Positions 53,366 through 61,905 of a DNA stretch of 64,000 bases are shown here, one piece after another. The position numbers and the translations under genes are program-made. Source of the stretch: Candidatus Anammoxibacter sp. (GTDB taxonomy: Bacteria; Planctomycetota; Brocadiia; Brocadiales; Anammoxibacteraceae). The stretch covers positions 1-64,000 of the forward strand of contig JAIQZQ010000007.1 in the NCBI GenBank assembly GCA_021777105.1, given 5' to 3'. Position 1 is the first letter of the stretch; each line of letters starts with the position of its first letter. The notes under the pieces were generated by a model that was not told the DNA's origin, made no database searches, and saw only the letters and a list, made by a program, of their open reading frames with translations.

Positions 53366-53830
53366 TGCCTATTTTAAGGATTGCCGGGTAAGTTGTAGTG
53401 CGGCCTCCATTTACACCGACATAAAAATTGCCGCTGCTGTCAAAAGCGATACCGTTTGGAGCGTCCGGCGCGGTCCAACCTCCATTATATACGGAATACG
53501 AGCCTGACGGCGTTACTTTAACCAGCCTAAGTCCGTTATAATATGAAACCCAGAGGTTTCCGTCCGCGTCAAATGCAAGGCTGTGTGGGTCGCTAATGCC
53601 GGTTTCAACAAAGATTGATATTTGGCCTGAGGGCAATATTTTGTAAACCCTTAACGACCAGCCAAACATTGCCACGTAGGCGTTGTCTTGCGCGTCAACG
53701 GCTACTCCATACGGGCGCATTCTGGAACCCGGATTAAAAGCTCCTAAGCTTATAGTATTCTGTAAAACACCGCTTGGCGAGTATTTGTATAAAGCATTTG
53801 ACCCATAGGAAGTAACATACAGGTTCCCTG
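53280..53830 (-). pseudogene. Middle NHL-repeat segment of the frameshifted secreted protein
   Basis: From about 53830 the frame reads NLYVTSYGSNALYKYSPSG, then MRPYGVAVDAQDNAYVAMFG, SDPHSLAFDADGNLWVSYYN and APNGIAFDSSGNFYVGVNGG. These are NHL (beta-propeller) blades continuing those of the upstream piece. It is in a different frame from both neighbours, because one base is missing near 53830 and one is extra in the C-tract at 53352-53359. Confidence 0.7.
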
Positions 53831-54313
53831 TGAATCAAATGCTAATCCGCAGGGATTGTTTACAAATGGTATAAAAGTCGATATTGTCCCATCCGGAGTT
53901 ACCTTCCATACTTTGTTACGCGCCGCCGGTTGTCCGTTTCCATTGCCCCTTCCGTCGGCTACATACAAATTTCCTTCGGAATCAAAAGCCAGGTCGGTGA
54001 CGTCGCCCAAGACATTTTGAGGCACAAAAAATGACTTGGCCCCGCTTGGGGTTACTTTTGACACGAATGGGCCTTGTGGTGAAATATTTCGATTGTTTTT
54101 GTTTTCTGCGATATACAGATTGTCGTCTTTGTCTATGGCAATTCCGGCTGCGGTGCCGCCAAATAACGATATCGGCATAACAAAAACGCTTCTTTGCGCA
54201 AACGCAACGGATGTTGAAAGTGTTAAAATTAGTGAAAATATGCCAAAAAAGAAAATGTTAACCCTGGTATTCCATAATTTATTAATATTTTTAGCCGCTA
54301 ATTGAAAAAACAT
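53750..54313 (-). CDS. Signal peptide and first NHL blades of the frameshifted secreted protein
   Basis: A signal peptide (VNIFFFGIFSLILTLSTSVA then FAQRS) leads into NHL blades (GTAAGIAIDKDDNLYIAENK, DVTDLAFDSEGNLYVADGRG, PCGLAFDSQG). At about 53830 the frame diverts into unrelated residues (TCMLLPMGQM) and stops at 53750. The three pieces together would form one secreted beta-propeller/Ig-like protein of about 725 residues. A good AGGGAGG ribosome binding site precedes the ATG. Confidence 0.75.
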   Translation of the reverse strand: MFFQLAAKNINKLWNTRVNIFFFGIFSLILTLSTSVAFAQRSVFVMPISLFGGTAAGIAIDKDDNLYIAENKNNRNISPQGPFVSKVTPSGAKSFFVPQNVLGDVTDLAFDSEGNLYVADGRGNGNGQPAARNKVWKVTPDGTISTFIPFVNNPCGLAFDSQGTCMLLPMGQMLYTNTRQAVFYRIL

Positions 54314-54561
54314 GATAATTCCCTCCTTTTATTTTTTGCGTGTAAAGATTTGGGCAGAGTTTCAGTGTGTTTTTAATTAACGATGACAATTATACTTAAT
54401 ACTCTATGCCTTAATTATTCAATTTGATTGAGTCTTGGAATGTTGCCGCAGGTTGTTAAAATCGTTTGCTCAGATATTAAAATAAGGGAATTCAAAATGT
54501 TAAATAAACGGTTGATGCTGTTTGGTGGGGGGGAGGGTTTGCTCTAAAATAACTTTACATA
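54314..54561. other. Intergenic region
   Basis: It contains a seven-G tract at 54527-54533 and no gene. The promoter of the NHL protein is expected at its left side on the minus strand. Confidence 0.3.
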
Positions 54562-55899
54562 TTATTGCTCATTTTTATCCTGTAATGGGACATGGCTAGT
54601 ATTATCAACTAAACTATAAAATGACCGCGCAGTGTCTTTCCATGTAAATTTTGACATTGCTTTTGCGCCTTCTTCTCCCATTTTTTGTAACGCATCTCTA
54701 TTATGGTATGCCCAATCTAACTTATCAATAATATAGTCCAGATCAGGGTCTCCCCATTTAGCAATAACGCGATTGTCCTTTTTTAGCTCTATATCACGCT
54801 TTTTAGGGGCCAAAATAGCGTATTTTTCATCGATCACATCGCAATGCCCTGTAAGATTAGACGCAATTACCGGGCGTCCGCATGCCATATACTCCATCAT
54901 TACCAGGTTGGTGCCCCCCTCGCATCTGTTGGAAAACAGTCCGATATCGGTGTTTTTATAAACTTCCGGCATAATGTTGTTGCGCAATGGTGGATAGGTA
55001 ATAGAACGATTAACATCAATTCCGTTAATCACTAAGAGGTGGTTAACGGCGTCCTGATACTCTCCTTCCGGCATTTCAAATTTTATATACGGTGAATATG
55101 ACATGGTAGCCAGTGAAGCGGGCCAACTGTTATACCAGGATGAAACAAGAACGACGTCCTTATATCTCTCCTGCATCACCTTAACCGCTCTTATAACAAG
55201 GTCCTGGCCTTTTCGAAATTCCAGCTTGCCGCCTGAATAAATCACAAATGAGTCTTTGTAGCGGTCTTTTGGCTCTGCTGGATAAAATATAGAGTTATCT
55301 ATACCCTGAATAACAGTTTTCGTCTTAAAAAAACCGTAAGTATGCAATACTTCTTCGCACCACGACGATCCTACTGCCACAACATCAAAATAATCGCTTG
55401 CATGTTGGAGAGCTTCGCGTGACAAGACGTTGTCTTCAAAAAAGATGTATCCAACAGTTTTTGAACCTTTAACCTTTGTTAAATATGGGAGAAAATCAAT
55501 CCCTGTAATTGCCTGTATGACAGGCGACTCAAGGCAAATTCTTCCATTCGCATCTAAGGGGCCATTTAATTGTTCTACAGGCAAAAAACATTGAGAAAGA
55601 GCCTTAAATTGTTCTTCATTGCCGATGTTTTTAAATTCAAAAGGGTCGGTTACATATTTAAGATCTGATATGTTTGCTAATTCGCTTGCGACGTAACGTC
55701 CGCAAACCCCCCATCCATGGGCGGTTCCGCGCGGCATAATAAGAAAAATTCGGTTATTTTGTGCTTGCACGCTATTTATAAATGTATACAATAATAATAG
55801 TGTCTGATTCGCCCTTTTTCGTGGGTTTTTGGGCAGTTTTTTTGATTTAAATAACAATACAAAGTTTTTTAATAAAAGAAAAGCATAATTGTTATCCAT
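54562..55899 (-). CDS. Glycosyltransferase family 4
   Basis: This 445-residue GT-B enzyme has the C-terminal donor-binding half typical of family 4: VIYSGGKLEFRKGQDLVIRA, ITYPPLRNNIMPEVYKNTDI, LFSNRCEGGTNLVMMEYMAC with the Glu-containing E-x7-E motif, and GRPVIASNLTGHCDV. The N-terminal half begins after a hydrophobic, Lys-rich leader. It lies directly beside, and divergent from, the flagellin gene, so flagellin or surface glycosylation is a reasonable guess, though nothing in the sequence proves it. Confidence 0.87.
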   Translation of the reverse strand: MDNNYAFLLLKNFVLLFKSKKLPKNPRKRANQTLLLLYTFINSVQAQNNRIFLIMPRGTAHGWGVCGRYVASELANISDLKYVTDPFEFKNIGNEEQFKALSQCFLPVEQLNGPLDANGRICLESPVIQAITGIDFLPYLTKVKGSKTVGYIFFEDNVLSREALQHASDYFDVVAVGSSWCEEVLHTYGFFKTKTVIQGIDNSIFYPAEPKDRYKDSFVIYSGGKLEFRKGQDLVIRAVKVMQERYKDVVLVSSWYNSWPASLATMSYSPYIKFEMPEGEYQDAVNHLLVINGIDVNRSITYPPLRNNIMPEVYKNTDIGLFSNRCEGGTNLVMMEYMACGRPVIASNLTGHCDVIDEKYAILAPKKRDIELKKDNRVIAKWGDPDLDYIIDKLDWAYHNRDALQKMGEEGAKAMSKFTWKDTARSFYSLVDNTSHVPLQDKNEQ

Positions 55900-56215
55900 C
55901 GCATGTTTTATCTTTCATCGACTTTAAATAAAAAAATTAATTTTTGTCGTAATACTGTTTATATCAAGTGGTTATGTAAGATTGTCGCCATACATATTTA
56001 TTGTTTTAAAAAAAAAACTAAAATTTAATAACAAATACCGATAATAATGACATGAAATAAAATTTAAAAAGATTAAAAGCAAAAAAATTCCTTATTGAAA
56101 GGGGGTGAAAGTAATCGTTTTTAAATTATAAAATTCACATTATTTTTATTATTTGTTATTTTTTTTGTGATTTAGAGCAACGGAGGCTCTAAAAATTTAA
56201 ACAAGGAGGTGTATC
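55900..56215 (+). other. Divergent leader region between GT4 and flagellin
   Basis: AT-rich DNA with the sigma-28 promoter of flagellin (56019-56044) and a leader of about 165 bases that ends in a perfect AAGGAGGTG ribosome binding site. Confidence 0.6.
56019..56044 (+). promoter_or_regulatory. Sigma-28 (FliA) promoter of flagellin
   Basis: TAAAATTT, a 10-base spacer, then ACCGATAA. The FliA consensus is TAAAGTTT, 11 bases, GCCGATAA, so 14 of 16 positions agree and the spacer is one shorter. Confidence 0.72.
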
Positions 56216-57058
56216 ATGGGTATTGGCGATTTTTCAAGAATAGGAACAAACGTTGCGGCTTTAGAAGCCCAGAAATCTTTAAATGCTATTAGCAGCAAGA
56301 TAGCGGTAAACCAGTTAAGATTGTCAACTGGTAAAAGAATTAACACGGCGGAAGATGACGCAGCCGGTTTCATCATTGGTAAAGGTTTGGAAACAAGGGT
56401 TAGAGGTTTAGGTCAGGCCCTTTCTAATATTGGCGACTCAAAGAACGTATTGGCTGTTGCTGAAGGTGGTTTGCAGAGTATCGTTGGCATTTTGCAGACT
56501 ATGAAGGAAAAGGCCACTCAGGCGGCTAGCGACACATTGGGCGGAGCTGAAAGAAGCGCAATTGAGGCGCAGTTGGATGACCTTGCGGCTGAAATTGATT
56601 CAATTGTATCTAAAGACACTACATTTAACGGTGTTAATTTGATTGATGGAACGTTCACAGGCAAGTCAACCCAGGTTGGCGCAAATGCAGGTGATACATT
56701 ATCAATTAATATAGTAGGCGATCACGACGCAGAAGCCTTGACTGTAACAGACGGCAGCCTTGATGTGGCTTCCGCAACTGCGGCCAGCACGGCAATTGCA
56801 AGGATAGATAACGCTATTGGGCAAGTTAATAATACTATAAGGTCAATTGGATCATTACAGGCCAGGTTAACTACTAAAGAGAGTACAATAGCTTCGGCGA
56901 TAACAAATACCGAAGCATCTAAGAGCAGGATTATCGACGCAGATTTGGCTAAAGAACAACTTGAGGTTACTAAAAACCAGATATTGCAACAAACAGCTCT
57001 CGTTATGTTGGCACAAGCAAATGTTGCGCCACAAAACGTATTACAGCTCCTCGGATAA
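56216..57058 (+). CDS. fliC: Flagellin
   Basis: This 280-residue flagellin has conserved D0/D1 ends: INTNVAALEAQKSLN-like RIGTNVAALEAQKSLN and KRINTAEDDAAGFIIGKGLE at the N-terminus, and TKNQILQQTALVMLAQANVA with PQNVLQLLG at the C-terminus. The central region is short, so D2/D3 are largely absent and the filament surface is minimal. The start has the strongest ribosome binding site in the window. A sigma-28 promoter and a good terminator flank it, and fliS and fliD follow. Confidence 0.97.
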   Translation: MGIGDFSRIGTNVAALEAQKSLNAISSKIAVNQLRLSTGKRINTAEDDAAGFIIGKGLETRVRGLGQALSNIGDSKNVLAVAEGGLQSIVGILQTMKEKATQAASDTLGGAERSAIEAQLDDLAAEIDSIVSKDTTFNGVNLIDGTFTGKSTQVGANAGDTLSINIVGDHDAEALTVTDGSLDVASATAASTAIARIDNAIGQVNNTIRSIGSLQARLTTKESTIASAITNTEASKSRIIDADLAKEQLEVTKNQILQQTALVMLAQANVAPQNVLQLLG

Positions 57059-57065
57059 ATTGAAT

Positions 57066-57110
57066 AGTCGGCGGGTGGTTTTAATAACCGCCTGCCGGCT
57101 TTTTCTATTT
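57066..57110 (+). terminator. Intrinsic terminator after flagellin
   Basis: AGTCGGCGGGTGGTT and AACCGCCTGCCGGCT form a stem of about 15 bp with a small loop, followed by TTTTTCTATTT. Confidence 0.85.
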
Positions 57111-57193
57111 AACTTAAAATTTCAATTTAGATTACTTTGGCAAGCAGAGGAAAATGTATTTTGTATTCTTAATTTTAGAAAGGAATTGACGCT

Positions 57194-57520
57194 ATGACAA
57201 CCGCTACTCTTAATTATGGAAACCAGGTTGCAAGCTATCAAAGGCAGGAAGTTATTACGTTATCTCCCGGCCAGCTAATTGAGAAGCTTTACAGCATTGG
57301 TATTAAAGGATGTTACGAAAAGGATAGTTCGAAAGTTTCAAGAGTGTTGACGGAGCTGATTTCGTCTCTTGATTTCACTTACAAAGAAATAGCTTTAGGG
57401 TTTTATAGAATTTATGAATATTGTTTGAGGATTGTTAAAGCCGGCAAATTTGAAGAGGTTATCGGCATACTAAAAGAACTTGAAGGGGCCTGGAAAGAAG
57501 CGACTAAGGATCTTTATTAA
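57194..57520 (+). CDS. fliS: Flagellin export chaperone FliS
   Basis: A 108-residue helical protein of FliS type. The N-terminal YGNQVASYQRQEVITLSPGQ LIEKLY arrangement is the family start, followed by helices covering LISSLDFTYKEIALGFYRIY. FliS binds the flagellin C-terminus and prevents early polymerisation. It is placed between flagellin and fliD, the usual context. AAAGGA precedes the ATG. Confidence 0.87.
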   Translation: MTTATLNYGNQVASYQRQEVITLSPGQLIEKLYSIGIKGCYEKDSSKVSRVLTELISSLDFTYKEIALGFYRIYEYCLRIVKAGKFEEVIGILKELEGAWKEATKDLY

Positions 57521-57545
57521 GATTTAGCGGGTATGTCCCCAAATC

Positions 57546-57572
57546 TAAAGTTTTTCAGCGCTAGGCGGATAG
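57546..57572 (+). promoter_or_regulatory. Sigma-28 promoter of fliD
   Basis: TAAAGTTT (exact -35 consensus), an 11-base spacer, then GCGGATAG against GCCGATAA. The expected transcript start is within about ten bases of the fliD ATG, so the leader would be very short. Confidence 0.6.
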
Positions 57573-57585
57573 TGAGGGTAAGGCT

Positions 57586-59352
57586 ATGGTAGAAGGCAAT
57601 TCAAATATATTGAGCGTTGATAAACAGGTTCAGCAGTTACTGTCTTTAGAGAGAAAACCTTTAATTGACCTGCAAGTGTTGCGCGGGGACGTTGAAGTTA
57701 AAAAAGGCATTTTTTCTGATATTGGCAGTAAATTGTCAAAACTCAGATCCTCATCCCAAGGCCTTGCTGATCTAATAAATTCCGTTTTTAAGGCAAAAAC
57801 AACCACCACCAGCGATAAAGATATATTGACCGCAACAGCCGGGTCAAGTTCTTCCTCCGCTAATCATACAGTAACAGTAAACCAACTCGCCAAATCGCAC
57901 GCAGTAACAGCCAATGGAACCGGAGCTGCAACAGGCTTTGTCGGCGGCGCTAAAAGTTTTACAACCGGGGCGCAATCGTTTGACATAACAACCGCTGATG
58001 GAACAACAAAAACCATAAATGTCACAATAGACGCTTCCGAGGACAATAGCACAATACTTACTAATATAGCGTCCGCCATTAACTCTTCCGGTTTGGATGT
58101 TGGAGCCTCGATTATTACCACCGACGCAGGCAGCGACACAAAAGCTCTTGTGCTTTCAGCCGACAATACAGGCGTCGGCAACATGATTACCAGCATAACA
58201 AGCACTACTCTTTCCGGCGAACTGGGTATTGATAAAACACTTGGCGTTGTTTCTAAAGATTTTACAACTGCCAGTTCTCAGCTTACATTTACAGCCGGCG
58301 CTCATACATTTACATTAGATAATGGAACAACAAATATAGATATTACAGTTGACGCTTCAGACACTGACAGCAGTGTTCTAGGCAAAATTGTGTCCGCTGT
58401 TAACAGCGCGTCGAATTTCAGCGCGGCGGTTGTCAGCGACTCGACTACCAGCACGACACAGAGGCTGGTTATTATGAGGGATGATGGCGCAACAACCTCT
58501 ATCGGCGCTGCCGACATAAGCGATACAGCTGGGTCGCTTGCGTCCGAGCTTCAGGTTGCGGCAAAAACAGCCGATTCTTTTGCAAACCAGATAACGGCGC
58601 AGGACGCAAACGTTGATATTGACGGCAACAGCGTTGTCAGTAGTTCAAATACCAACACCACTGCGCTAAACGGTGTAACTCTAAATCTGGTCAGCACAAG
58701 CGCGACAGCTGTTGAGCTTAAGGTTTCTGCTGATGTGGATGAGATAAAAGAGAAACTGGAATCCTTCTTTAAGGATTTTAATGATGTAGTAAGTTTCCTT
58801 AAAGATAAAACAAGGATAGATCCGGTTACGCATGAACGCCCGATTCTTGCCGGAGATAGTTTGTTTAGCGAATTGGGATTTAAGCTTAGGAATATCATTT
58901 CCTCTAATATTACCGGACATACAAGCTCCGGCAACCCTAATTATTTGTCTGAAGTGGGCATAACGGTTGACAGCAATGGCAAATTAAGCATATCGGATTC
59001 AAGCAAACTTACCGATGCGCTGAATTCAGACCCTACTAAAGTATCAGACCTGTTTTCTGACCCTGGTTTTGATGATGACACTGCTACTTTTGTTGGCGGT
59101 GTTCCAACAAACGGGGGAATCGCCGATAAGCTGGCGGAGTTGATAGAAGGTTTTACAAAAGCCGGTGGAATTTTATCCAGCAATAAAAGAGTTTTAGACG
59201 ATAGGGTCTCTAATTTTAACAGGCAGATTAGCTCGCTTGAAGATAGGCTGGCGAACAGGGAAACGTTCTTGCGCACACAATTTTCAGCCCTGTTTTCAGC
59301 TCTTTTAGAATTGTCGGCGCAACAAAAAGCTTTAAGTAGTTTTAATAGTTAG
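57586..59352 (+). CDS. fliD: Flagellar hook-associated protein 2 (filament cap)
   Basis: FliD caps the filament and guides flagellin assembly. The 588 residues have the N-terminal VDKQVQQLLSLERKPLIDLQ (FliD_N), a Ser/Thr-rich repetitive centre, and the C-terminal coiled coil ISSLEDRLANRETFLRTQFS with ALLELSAQQKALSSF (FliD_C). Two DITTADGT/DITVDASD-type segments, each with an ILxxIxxAINSS-like helix, repeat in the centre (about 120-190 and 240-290), as in flagellin-hook IN motifs. It is in the same direction as fliS. Confidence 0.93.
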   Translation: MVEGNSNILSVDKQVQQLLSLERKPLIDLQVLRGDVEVKKGIFSDIGSKLSKLRSSSQGLADLINSVFKAKTTTTSDKDILTATAGSSSSSANHTVTVNQLAKSHAVTANGTGAATGFVGGAKSFTTGAQSFDITTADGTTKTINVTIDASEDNSTILTNIASAINSSGLDVGASIITTDAGSDTKALVLSADNTGVGNMITSITSTTLSGELGIDKTLGVVSKDFTTASSQLTFTAGAHTFTLDNGTTNIDITVDASDTDSSVLGKIVSAVNSASNFSAAVVSDSTTSTTQRLVIMRDDGATTSIGAADISDTAGSLASELQVAAKTADSFANQITAQDANVDIDGNSVVSSSNTNTTALNGVTLNLVSTSATAVELKVSADVDEIKEKLESFFKDFNDVVSFLKDKTRIDPVTHERPILAGDSLFSELGFKLRNIISSNITGHTSSGNPNYLSEVGITVDSNGKLSISDSSKLTDALNSDPTKVSDLFSDPGFDDDTATFVGGVPTNGGIADKLAELIEGFTKAGGILSSNKRVLDDRVSNFNRQISSLEDRLANRETFLRTQFSALFSALLELSAQQKALSSFNS

Positions 59353-59452
59353 TGTTAGGAAACTTTTAACCTTGATTACGATTGATAGACTCTGTACAAT
59401 AAAAATTGGTTTTTTGTTTATTAGTGGCTAAATATTATTTGGTAAAAGCATA

Positions 59453-59860
59453 ATGGCGGGCAATAGTTCTGCAATAAAGGATATGTTTCAGGAAAAACTG
59501 GGGCTTATTAGAGATATTTATGAGTTGTCGTCAGAATTGCAAAAGCTATGCGATGAAGAAGGGTTTGATGAAATAAATAATTTATTAAAAAAACGTCAAG
59601 GTTTAATTGATAAAGTAATTTTGTTTAATAAAAAAATGGACGTTAATAGCGTTGAAGGGAATATTAACGAAGGTGTTAAACTTAAAATAGATGATTTAAT
59701 AAAAAAAATACAGTTTGAAGATGAGAAATTAAGACAAAAGATGACGACAAAAAAAGAGAGCATATCAGATGAAGTTTCAAAGATAACCATGGGGCAAAAA
59801 ACTATGGGGGGTTATAGGCAAAAAGAAGAAAGTAAGTATGCTGTGGATGTGTTAAGATAA
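59453..59860 (+). CDS. FlgN/FliT-like coiled-coil flagellar chaperone
   Basis: A 135-residue, highly helical protein (FQEKLGLIRDIYELSSELQK, EINNLLKKRQGLIDKVILFN). Its size, heptad character and position between fliD and flgM match FlgN/FliT-type chaperones for hook-associated proteins. Sequence identity to a named member cannot be judged here. The C-terminal KTMGGYRQKEESKYAVDV is also FlgN-like. Confidence 0.6.
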   Translation: MAGNSSAIKDMFQEKLGLIRDIYELSSELQKLCDEEGFDEINNLLKKRQGLIDKVILFNKKMDVNSVEGNINEGVKLKIDDLIKKIQFEDEKLRQKMTTKKESISDEVSKITMGQKTMGGYRQKEESKYAVDVLR

Positions 59861-59885
59861 AAATAAAAAAATTTTTAATTTATTG

Positions 59886-59912
59886 TTAATTTTTAAAACA
59901 AAAAGCCGATAT
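59886..59912 (+). promoter_or_regulatory. Sigma-28 promoter of the small ORF-flgM operon
   Basis: TTAATTTT, an 11-base spacer, then GCCGATAT. The -10 element matches seven of eight bases of the FliA consensus. The expected start is about 59919. Confidence 0.65.
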
Positions 59913-59955
59913 ATATATACATGCAAGTTAATGGCTCCCAAATATTAAAACAATC

Positions 59956-60111
59956 ATGGGTGAAATTAATATAACGCAGATAAGCGGCATTATTGATGAA
60001 AAGTTAAAGGCCGTAAAAAGGAAAGTGGCAAACGGTGATTATAATAAACCAAATATTATTGAGAATTCGGTTAATGAATTAAAAATGTTTAACGTTTTGG
60101 GACTACCTTAA
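59956..60111 (+). CDS. Small protein (51 aa) upstream of flgM
   Basis: ATG at 59956 to TAA at 60111 encodes a 51-residue basic helix-rich peptide (ITQISGIIDEKLKAVKRKVA, then DYNKPNIIENSVNELKMFNV). It lies 44 bases after a sigma-28 promoter and 19 before flgM, in the same direction. Codon composition matches its neighbours. I do not recognise a family, but its position makes a flagellar role likely. Confidence 0.5.
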   Translation: MGEINITQISGIIDEKLKAVKRKVANGDYNKPNIIENSVNELKMFNVLGLP

Positions 60112-60129
60112 AATAAGGAGGATAATAAA

Positions 60130-60462
60130 ATGGACGTTAATGGTGTTCAAGGATCAATTGGGGCAAGTAGCTTTCTGCCCAAGAAAAGCGACAAGGTTGG
60201 CGATAGCAAGTCAAGCGAGAGCGCTAAAACAAATAGAGCTGCAAATATAGGGCCGGATGAGGTTTTAATATCGGAAGAAGCTCTAGAGATTCAAAAGCTG
60301 GCCGGTGGCGGAAAGAGCGAGTTTCTCAGCTTTTTACAAGAGAATGTTTCCGATGTTAGGTCTGATAAAATAAGCGCGGCAAAAGCCAAATTGGAAAGCG
60401 GCGAGTTTGATAGTCCTGAGACTATAGAGAATTTAGCTGATAAATTATTAGGCGTGCTGTAG
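60130..60462 (+). CDS. flgM: Anti-sigma-28 factor FlgM
   Basis: A 110-residue protein with a disordered Ser/Lys-rich N-terminus and the FlgM C-terminal domain (VRSDKISAAKAKLESGEFDS, PETIENLADKLLGVL), which binds sigma-28 until the hook is complete and FlgM is exported. The ribosome binding site is AAGGAGG. It lies under a sigma-28 promoter itself, giving the usual feedback loop. Confidence 0.88.
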   Translation: MDVNGVQGSIGASSFLPKKSDKVGDSKSSESAKTNRAANIGPDEVLISEEALEIQKLAGGGKSEFLSFLQENVSDVRSDKISAAKAKLESGEFDSPETIENLADKLLGVL

Positions 60463-60510
60463 TTTTCAATTTGAACATGTTCTTTATTCTCCTCTTTAAT
60501 AATAACGTAT

Positions 60511-60561
60511 GAAAATTGAGAAGATAGGAAAATTAAAAGCTTTACTATCTTCCCAATTTTC
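60511..60561. terminator. Hairpin between flgM and the TPR gene
   Basis: GAAAATTGAGAAGATAG pairs with CTATCTTCCCAATTTTC (one mismatch). There is no run of Ts, so it could be a weak terminator or an RNA-stability element. Confidence 0.5.
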
Positions 60562-60582
60562 AATTGTTCCACACTATTTCAA

Positions 60583-61785
60583 ATGAAGTTATGTAAAACC
60601 ATCCTTTCGTTGTCAAGTCTTCTTGTTTTTTTCTTCAGCATAAATCTTGCGTCTCTATTCCCATATATACATTTCCATAATGTTTCTTATTCATCATCTG
60701 TGAATAAGAAGAAAATCGTTATATTCCCCTTTAAAAACAACACAAACTTTCCAAATCTTCAAGGCTCTATCCCTGATGTATTACGAGGCGAACTGTTTCG
60801 AGACGGCGTTTTCGAAATTGTTGATAAAAAACGAACCTTTAAGGAAATTTGGCGCCTGGGAATTTCAAATTCTATTAAAATAGACAACGTGCCTGCAATA
60901 AATAAAGAAAATTTTACAAATCAGGACGTTGATCTCTTTTCACAACTGGACAAGACGACCGTTGAAAGAATCTCTTCCGTGCTTGAAGGCGACTATGCCA
61001 TTAAGGGTGTAGTCAACCAGTTTGGAAGCCTGTTGAGGGTAGAGCTTTACCTTGAAGATGTTCACGCGGATGAAACAATCGACTCGCTGTCAACTGAAGT
61101 AACTAATGTTGAAGATATTCCAAATGCAATTAAACATTTTGTGCCTACAATAATTGCTGATTGCGTGCAGGAAAATATTGAAGAGATATCAGATGAGGCT
61201 GTTTCCGGGTATAGGGAAGGGATAATTACATTTGAAAAAGCTGAAACAAGTTTAAAGGAAGTTGCGTTGTTTGCCCCTGGTTCTATTTATGCAAAAGCTG
61301 TTTTGTTGGCGCTTTATATTGAGCAAGGTTATATGGATGAAGCTGTGGGCAGGTGTAAAGCAATAATTGAGATAATTAATGAAAACCCTCCAGAGTCAAT
61401 GGATGTTTTTATGCGCGTCGGAGTTGACCCCTTTGCTGTTTTAGGGGATTTTTATGAGGAAAACGGTAAGTTCCGCAAAGCTGCTGATGTTTATAATAAC
61501 GCTATTAGGATTACTCCTTTTAATAAACCGGTATATTATAAGAAGTTGGGCGCATCTTTGTTGAAACTTGGCGATAATGTCGGGGCTATTGACGCGTTAC
61601 AGAAATCTGTTGAATTAAACAAAATGGATTTTGACGCCCATTATATGTTAGCAACAGCTTTTGATTTGGAAAACATGGCTCCCAAAGCATTGTATGAGTA
61701 TAAACAGAGTCTTAAACACACAGGGGGGATAACAAAAGGGCTTCCAATTAAGGAGATAAAGGAAAGAATACGCGAGCTTGAATAG
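60583..61785 (+). CDS. TPR-repeat protein with CsgG/TolB-like N-terminal domain
   Basis: The 400-residue protein has an N-terminal signal-like segment (LLVFFFSINLASLFPYI). A beta-rich domain follows (KKKIVIFPFKNNTNFPNL then LRGELFRDGVFEIVDKKR), like the nucleotide-free ABC-A/CsgG N-terminal fold in lipoprotein assembly factors. TPR-like helices occupy about 285-385 (AVLGDFYEENGKFRKAADVY, YKKLGASLLKLGDNVGAIDA, YMLATAFDLENMAPKALYEY). It is probably periplasmic and may scaffold protein complexes. It follows the flagellar genes, but a flagellar role is only contextual. Confidence 0.68.
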   Translation: MKLCKTILSLSSLLVFFFSINLASLFPYIHFHNVSYSSSVNKKKIVIFPFKNNTNFPNLQGSIPDVLRGELFRDGVFEIVDKKRTFKEIWRLGISNSIKIDNVPAINKENFTNQDVDLFSQLDKTTVERISSVLEGDYAIKGVVNQFGSLLRVELYLEDVHADETIDSLSTEVTNVEDIPNAIKHFVPTIIADCVQENIEEISDEAVSGYREGIITFEKAETSLKEVALFAPGSIYAKAVLLALYIEQGYMDEAVGRCKAIIEIINENPPESMDVFMRVGVDPFAVLGDFYEENGKFRKAADVYNNAIRITPFNKPVYYKKLGASLLKLGDNVGAIDALQKSVELNKMDFDAHYMLATAFDLENMAPKALYEYKQSLKHTGGITKGLPIKEIKERIRELE

Positions 61786-61812
61786 TTAAAAAATAGAAAA
61801 TAAATTTTATTA

Positions 61813-61860
61813 AAAAGCGTTTAGCCTTGTTTTAAAAAAATATGGCCAAACGCTTTTTTT
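61813..61860 (+). terminator. Intrinsic terminator after the TPR gene
   Basis: AAAAGCGTTTAGCC pairs with GGCCAAACGCTTTT, and the stem runs into seven or more Ts. Confidence 0.85.
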
Positions 61861-61890
61861 TTGCTCTAAATGCTGTAAATTAGGGGTGTT

Positions 61891-61905
61891 TGGTATTGAA
61901 ATTGC
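61891..61905 (+). promoter_or_regulatory. Possible sigma-54 promoter
   Basis: TGGTATTGAAATTGC keeps the invariant GG and GC of the -24/-12 consensus (TGGCAC-N5-TTGC) at the correct spacing, with two mismatches. It is about 520 bases from the next start codon. Confidence 0.35.
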
